Assembly: GCA_964409485.1 (NCBI GenBank)
Contig: CAYPDM010000054.1
Span: 1-9,808 of the forward strand
From: JAFGPF01 sp964409485
Lineage (GTDB): Bacteria; Chloroflexota; Dehalococcoidia; Dehalococcoidales; RBG-16-60-22
Length of the DNA: 9,808 nt
Direction: 5' to 3'
Position numbers and translations under genes: made by a program. The notes under the pieces are model-generated. The model worked only from the letters and a program-made list of their open reading frames with translations, was not told the DNA's origin and ran no database searches. Below, piece after piece: positions 7,053-9,808 of this stretch; position 1 is the first letter of the stretch, and each line of letters opens with the position of its first letter.

Positions 7053-7081
7053 AGTATAGCATTGATGGGTGAGGATGGCAA
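7053..7081 (-). promoter_or_regulatory. Sigma-70-type promoter of rph
   Basis: On the minus strand TTGCCA (7081-7076, 5 of 6 consensus) is followed after exactly 17 nt by TATACT (7058-7053, 5 of 6), with TGC directly before the -10. A run of six T residues lies just upstream of the -35 (7090-7085), an AT-rich stretch that could act as an UP element. The transcription start is expected near 7046, giving a leader of about 28 nt that contains the GGAG of rph. Confidence 0.75.
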
Positions 7082-7084
7082 TCT

Positions 7085-7144
7085 AAAAAAGCCACGAGGG
7101 CAGGAGGGTGGGAAAAGATAACATAGAAAAGGGGGCGGGGGCAA
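7085..7144 (-). terminator. C-rich, G-poor region with a T6 run: possible Rho-dependent or weak terminator after the methyltransferase
   Basis: Read on the minus strand, the 60 nt after the methyltransferase stop are pyrimidine-dominated with C runs (CCCCCGCCCCC, CCCACCC, CCTGCCCTC) and few G, which is the composition of Rho loading sites. It ends in GTGGC followed by six T residues, with only a 4-bp CCAC/GTGG stem possible around a 12-nt loop. No strong hairpin exists. The opposite strand carries several G runs. This is the only signal separating the upstream cluster from rph. Confidence 0.3.
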
Positions 7145-7972
7145 TTATTCCTTTATTCCCCAGAAAATTTTTCTCTCGACTGTTCGATAGTTACGGTACT
7201 TCCCGGCGCGTTCCGCCCGTTCCACTTCTCTTTTTAACTCGTTTACTCCTTCGGCAAAGGCAGCGGGGTCGTTATCCCTTATTATCCTGAGTACAGAATC
7301 GATGCTCGTGTTTTCAACGTTTTCAAGCAGAGACCGGTCGATTAACCTGATGTTGTCTTTCTTGATGATACATGGTTCCTCATAAGTAAATCCGGCATCG
7401 TTAAACATCCGTATCAATTCCGGTCTGGTCGGATATCTCTGTTTATCATACTCGTATTTCATCGGGAAGAACTCATCAAGCTGGTGGTTCTCCAGGTCTT
7501 CAATGGTCACCTGGTACATGAAAAACCTCGCCCCCTTACGGGTTATTCTGGCAACGTCGTTGAGGACGGCCTGCTGGTGAGCCAGGTGATGCAAGACCCA
7601 TGCCATGTAAGCGAGGTCGGCGCTTTCAGATTCGAGTGGTAGAGACTTACCATCAAAGTCATATTGTACCGGGATTACCTTATTACTTATTTCTCCCTTT
7701 TTTATCCTGTCTTCAAGCAGGTTCAATTGGTCTGACGATTTATCATAGGCGAAAATTTGATACTGATGGATTCCTTTAGCCTTCAGTTGTTTTTCTATGA
7801 ATTCCGTCTGCTGGCCGGAGCCGACACCCAGTTCCACTATGGTCAAAGGTTTATCCAAGTAATTTTCGGTAAGGCCAGCATGGGAAACGACAAAGGCAGC
7901 CAACCTCGGGGTGCCTTTTCTGGCGCGGGCGTATTCCAGGCTAAGGCCATCGTACGAATAGGTTCTTTCCAT
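7145..7972 (-). CDS. Class I SAM-dependent methyltransferase (275 aa), substrate unknown
   Basis: The protein has the Rossmann-like methyltransferase fold: motif I TIVELGVGSGQ (44-54) for SAM binding, an acidic residue after strand 2 (AYDKS, Asp77), VQYDFDGKSLPL (102-113), the post-I/IV segment SADLAYMAWVLHHL (117-130) and the strand 5 region RKGARFFMYQV (145-155). The C-terminal ~100 residues are charged and helical, without a recognised domain. The acceptor molecule cannot be told from sequence. The ATG at 7972 is preferred to an upstream in-frame ATG at 8020 because AGGAG lies 7 nt before it and because the longer form would run into pncC and add a non-conserved tail. It starts 14 nt after the pncC stop, so it is probably the last gene of that transcript. 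GC is visibly lower than in neighbouring genes (sample 60-base lines give 35-43%, against 67% in a line of proA), hinting at acquisition by transfer. Confidence 0.88.
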   Translation of the reverse strand: MERTYSYDGLSLEYARARKGTPRLAAFVVSHAGLTENYLDKPLTIVELGVGSGQQTEFIEKQLKAKGIHQYQIFAYDKSSDQLNLLEDRIKKGEISNKVIPVQYDFDGKSLPLESESADLAYMAWVLHHLAHQQAVLNDVARITRKGARFFMYQVTIEDLENHQLDEFFPMKYEYDKQRYPTRPELIRMFNDAGFTYEEPCIIKKDNIRLIDRSLLENVENTSIDSVLRIIRDNDPAAFAEGVNELKREVERAERAGKYRNYRTVERKIFWGIKE

Positions 7973-7979
7973 CCTTACA

Positions 7980-7984
7980 CTCCT
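7980..7984 (-). promoter_or_regulatory. Ribosome binding site that decides the methyltransferase start
   Basis: AGGAG on the minus strand is separated by 7 nt from the ATG at 7972. The alternative upstream ATG at 8020 has no comparable site and would overlap the pncC coding region by 34 nt. Confidence 0.7.
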
Positions 7985-7986
7985 GT

Positions 7987-8466
7987 TTACGGCAGGGAAA
8001 TGAGGTATTCCCTCAACCACCCCAGAGCCGCCGCCGCCGCGTGTTGCTTGTTCTCCTCGCGGTCGCCGCCGAACTCATGCTTACGACTGAACACCCCGTC
8101 CTTATGAGCCATGCCGATGTAGAAAAGCCCCACCGCTTTACCCGGCGTTTCCCCACCCGGCCCGGCGATGCCGGTATCCGCCAGGCAGATATCCGCCGCC
8201 AGCAGCTTCCTGCCCCCCGCCGCCATTTCTTCCGCCACCTGGGGGCTTACCGCCCCGTATTTCTCAATAGTAGCGGCTTTCACGCCGACAACGTTAATCT
8301 TGGTCTCATTGGCGTATGATGTCACCGAGCCCTTATAAAAATCGGAGCTGCCGGGTACGTTGGTGATGAGGTGAGATATCAGCCCGCCGGTGGCCGACTC
8401 TACTATGCCTAAAGTAAGGCCCTTTTTCTCAATTAAATCCACGATTTCTTTTTCTAAACTGGCCAT
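7987..8466 (-). CDS. pncC: Nicotinamide-nucleotide amidohydrolase PncC / CinA C-terminal domain protein
   Basis: PncC deamidates nicotinamide mononucleotide to nicotinate mononucleotide, recycling the NMN by-product released by NAD-dependent DNA ligase. The 159 residues correspond to a stand-alone CinA C-terminal domain; the N-terminal molybdopterin-binding-like domain found in full CinA proteins is absent. Family motifs: VESATGG (22-28) with the serine expected to act in catalysis, GSSDFYKGSVTSYANETK (39-56), the segment YGAVSPQVAEEMA (70-82), DTGIAGPGGETPGKAVGL (97-114) and a final helix. The ATG begins 2 nt after the stop of the radical SAM gene, with GGAGAGG inside the end of that gene, so translation is probably coupled. 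The function is assigned by family and has not been shown here. Confidence 0.93.
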   Translation of the reverse strand: MASLEKEIVDLIEKKGLTLGIVESATGGLISHLITNVPGSSDFYKGSVTSYANETKINVVGVKAATIEKYGAVSPQVAEEMAAGGRKLLAADICLADTGIAGPGGETPGKAVGLFYIGMAHKDGVFSRKHEFGGDREENKQHAAAAALGWLREYLISLP

Positions 8467-8468
8467 GA

Positions 8469-9617
8469 TTACACATACCTCTCCATTAGATTGAACAATA
8501 TCTCGTCGAACGCGCCCTCCTCGCTTCTATCGATTCTCCCCAGGACCTGCTTTACCTCTTCATGACGCTGGGAATCGGCAAGGTCGTCGAGTTTGCTGTA
8601 GAAGCCGAGGCGCCGGCCCAGCTTGTAAATATCCCTCTCCTCCGGCGGGAGCGACTGAAAACGCTCGATGACGGTGAGTATTTTATCTTTATCCCCGGGC
8701 AATTTGCCTTCTACCTCCGGCAGCAGGTTCATCATGTGGTCGCTGACGACCTGTGAACGGCAGTCCAGGTTCTCGATGAGGAGTTTTATCTCTGCCACGA
8801 TTTCCTCGTCCGTCGCCCTGATAAAATCGCCGCTTACCACGTCCTTATGAAGCAGCATCCTGGGCTGGATGGTCAGCGTACGCAACCTGACAAAATCGGG
8901 GTTTATTTCATTAAGCACCCTGGCTGTTTCCAGCGCGTGCTCGCGCCACATCCGCTTCCCGCCGGCTCCCGGCATGACGTACGCGCAGAGGGAGATGCCG
9001 GAGGCCACCACGTTCCTGCCCCCGGCGATATGGTCGGCGGCGGTTACGCCCTTGTCCATGAACTCGAGGACGGGGTCGTAGCCCGATTCCACTCCCATAT
9101 GAATCCGGGAAAGCCCGGCCTCGTGCAGTTCTATCAAATCTTCTAACTTTTTTTGAGACACCGTTTTCGACCGGGCATAGCTGGTGATACGGTCGATGCC
9201 CGTGAAGGTCTCTTTGAGGTACTTTATCACCTTAACGAGGTCGGGCGTCTTCATAATCATGGTGTTGGCGTCCTGGAGGAAGGCGTTCTTCCCGCCGGCG
9301 TACATCCAGAGGGCGACGTTACGAGCGGCATCCGTGGGGGCATTATTGCAGACACTCGCCGCTACATTACGGATATCACCGCCGGACTCCCGGGCAAGCT
9401 CCGTAATGCTATCGTGAATGGCTTTAGCCGTATCGATATCCCCCTTCACCTCCTCGAACGACCTCAACTGGAATTTAGAACCTTTATAGATGGGGCAAAA
9501 CTTACAGCGGTTCCAGGGACAGTTGCGGGTAACGCGTATCAGCAGGGAATAGGCCTCACTCGGGGGGCGTATCGGCCCCAGTTCGTACGACTCCTTAAGC
9601 ATATCCGTCATAGCCAT
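8469..9617 (-). CDS. Radical SAM protein with CX4CX2C cluster motif (382 aa), substrate unknown
   Basis: The iron-sulfur site is TRNCPWNRCKFCPIYKG, with Cys33, Cys38 and Cys41, giving CX4CX2C, one residue more than the usual CX3CX2C radical SAM motif. Three cysteines would bind a [4Fe-4S] cluster that cleaves SAM to a 5'-deoxyadenosyl radical. The barrel carries FLQDANTMIMKTPDL (113-127), SYARSKTV (146-153), RIHMGVESGYDPVLEFMDKG (171-190) and AYVMPGAGGK (212-221), resembling the Elp3/HemN-like fold. The preceding RPPSEAYSLLIRVTRN is, from my memory of the family, conserved in similar anaerobe proteins. No additional cluster-binding or B12 domain is seen. The start is ATG 9617, 12 nt after AGGAG; an ATG at 9611 overlaps the stop of the MBL gene as ATGA and is an alternative. 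The two genes are probably translationally coupled. Confidence 0.88.
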   Translation of the reverse strand: MAMTDMLKESYELGPIRPPSEAYSLLIRVTRNCPWNRCKFCPIYKGSKFQLRSFEEVKGDIDTAKAIHDSITELARESGGDIRNVAASVCNNAPTDAARNVALWMYAGGKNAFLQDANTMIMKTPDLVKVIKYLKETFTGIDRITSYARSKTVSQKKLEDLIELHEAGLSRIHMGVESGYDPVLEFMDKGVTAADHIAGGRNVVASGISLCAYVMPGAGGKRMWREHALETARVLNEINPDFVRLRTLTIQPRMLLHKDVVSGDFIRATDEEIVAEIKLLIENLDCRSQVVSDHMMNLLPEVEGKLPGDKDKILTVIERFQSLPPEERDIYKLGRRLGFYSKLDDLADSQRHEEVKQVLGRIDRSEEGAFDEILFNLMERYV

Positions 9618-9808
9618 GCGAAGACATTGCTCCTGATAAAATCGAAATTGTCGGTTACTTTCCCGGCGCCGGAAACGACGCCCATGTGGCCGGGCAGCAG
9701 GTATTCTATATCCAGCTGGGAAAGCGACTCGATGGACTTTTTTAAATCCTCGGCGTTGCCGCCGGGCAGGTCTACCCGGCCGGTGTTCATCTCAAAGAGC
9801 ACGTCGCC
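9608..9808 (-). CDS. MBL-fold metallo-hydrolase, C-terminal 66 residues (partial, cut by window edge)
   Basis: Only the last 66 residues are in the window; the frame is open to position 9808. The fragment begins GDVLFEMNTGRVDLPGG, the region of MBL-fold (glyoxalase II-like) hydrolases that supplies the bridging metal-binding Asp, and continues EDLKKSIESLSQLDIEYLLPGHMGVV, whose PGH histidine is the last metal ligand. The end DNFDFIRSNVFAWL is helical. The upstream HxHxDH motif is out of view, so the exact class and metal content cannot be judged. Its stop overlaps the start region of the radical SAM gene, suggesting a common transcript and possibly linked functions. Confidence 0.85.
   Translation of the reverse strand, partial: GDVLFEMNTGRVDLPGGNAEDLKKSIESLSQLDIEYLLPGHMGVVSGAGKVTDNFDFIRSNVFAWL

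Noticed and set aside
6581..7072. 163- and 122-codon plus-strand frames opposite rph
   Set aside because: Overlap the fully conserved RNase PH gene and its promoter; no motif or credible ribosome binding site was seen.
7108..7290. 60-codon plus-strand ORF across the methyltransferase end
   Set aside because: Antisense to the methyltransferase C-terminus, with a composition (Arg/Pro/Leu rich) typical of a shadow frame.
7973..8020. Longer N-terminus for the methyltransferase starting at ATG 8020
   Set aside because: The extra 16 residues overlap pncC and have no good ribosome binding site, while ATG 7972 has AGGAG at a 7-nt spacing just after the pncC stop.
1..9808. CRISPR array, tRNA/rRNA, insertion sequence, prophage or toxin-antitoxin system
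   Set aside because: No regularly spaced direct repeats, no transposase or integrase motifs, no cloverleaf with CCA-side arms and no paired small toxin/antitoxin genes were seen on reading both strands by eye.

Overview
The window is an ordinary, densely packed bacterial chromosome segment of roughly 55-60% GC, with short intergenic gaps and ATG, GTG and TTG starts. The gene set is housekeeping plus a few accessory enzymes. The protein style and small palindromic intergenic repeats suggest an uncultured Chloroflexota lineage such as Dehalococcoidia, but this placement is an inference from general resemblance and is not proven by any marker here. I see no rRNA, tRNA, CRISPR array, insertion sequence, integrase or phage gene, and no gene-free stretch longer than about 130 bases.

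Left part, minus strand (1-3397): the N-terminal ~712 residues of the transcription-repair coupling factor Mfd, cut by the window edge, preceded upstream (at higher coordinates) by an MFS transporter. A hairpin sits in the 80-nt gap between them, just downstream of a possible extended -10 element for mfd.

Middle, plus strand (3490-6292): a proline-biosynthesis operon. proB (glutamate 5-kinase with PUA domain) has a very good promoter in the gap shared with the divergent MFS gene. An unrecognised 89-residue ORF overlaps the end of proB and has its own strong ribosome binding site. After two palindromes comes proA (glutamate-5-semialdehyde dehydrogenase). ProB and ProA carry out the first two steps from glutamate to proline; proC is not in the window.

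Right part, minus strand (6293-9808): rph (RNase PH) meets proA tail to tail with no base between their stop codons and has its own promoter. Upstream of it lies a tight gene string, in transcription order: an MBL-fold hydrolase (only its C-terminal end is present), a radical SAM enzyme with a CX4CX2C cluster motif, a stand-alone PncC/CinA-C amidase and a class I methyltransferase of lower GC. Overlaps and gaps of 14 nt or less suggest one transcript, but the functions do not form an obvious pathway.

I did not find a convincing new system. The most interesting leads are the small ORF inside the proBA operon, the compact MBL/radical SAM pair, the palindromes before proA, and the hairpin at the putative 5' end of the mfd message.
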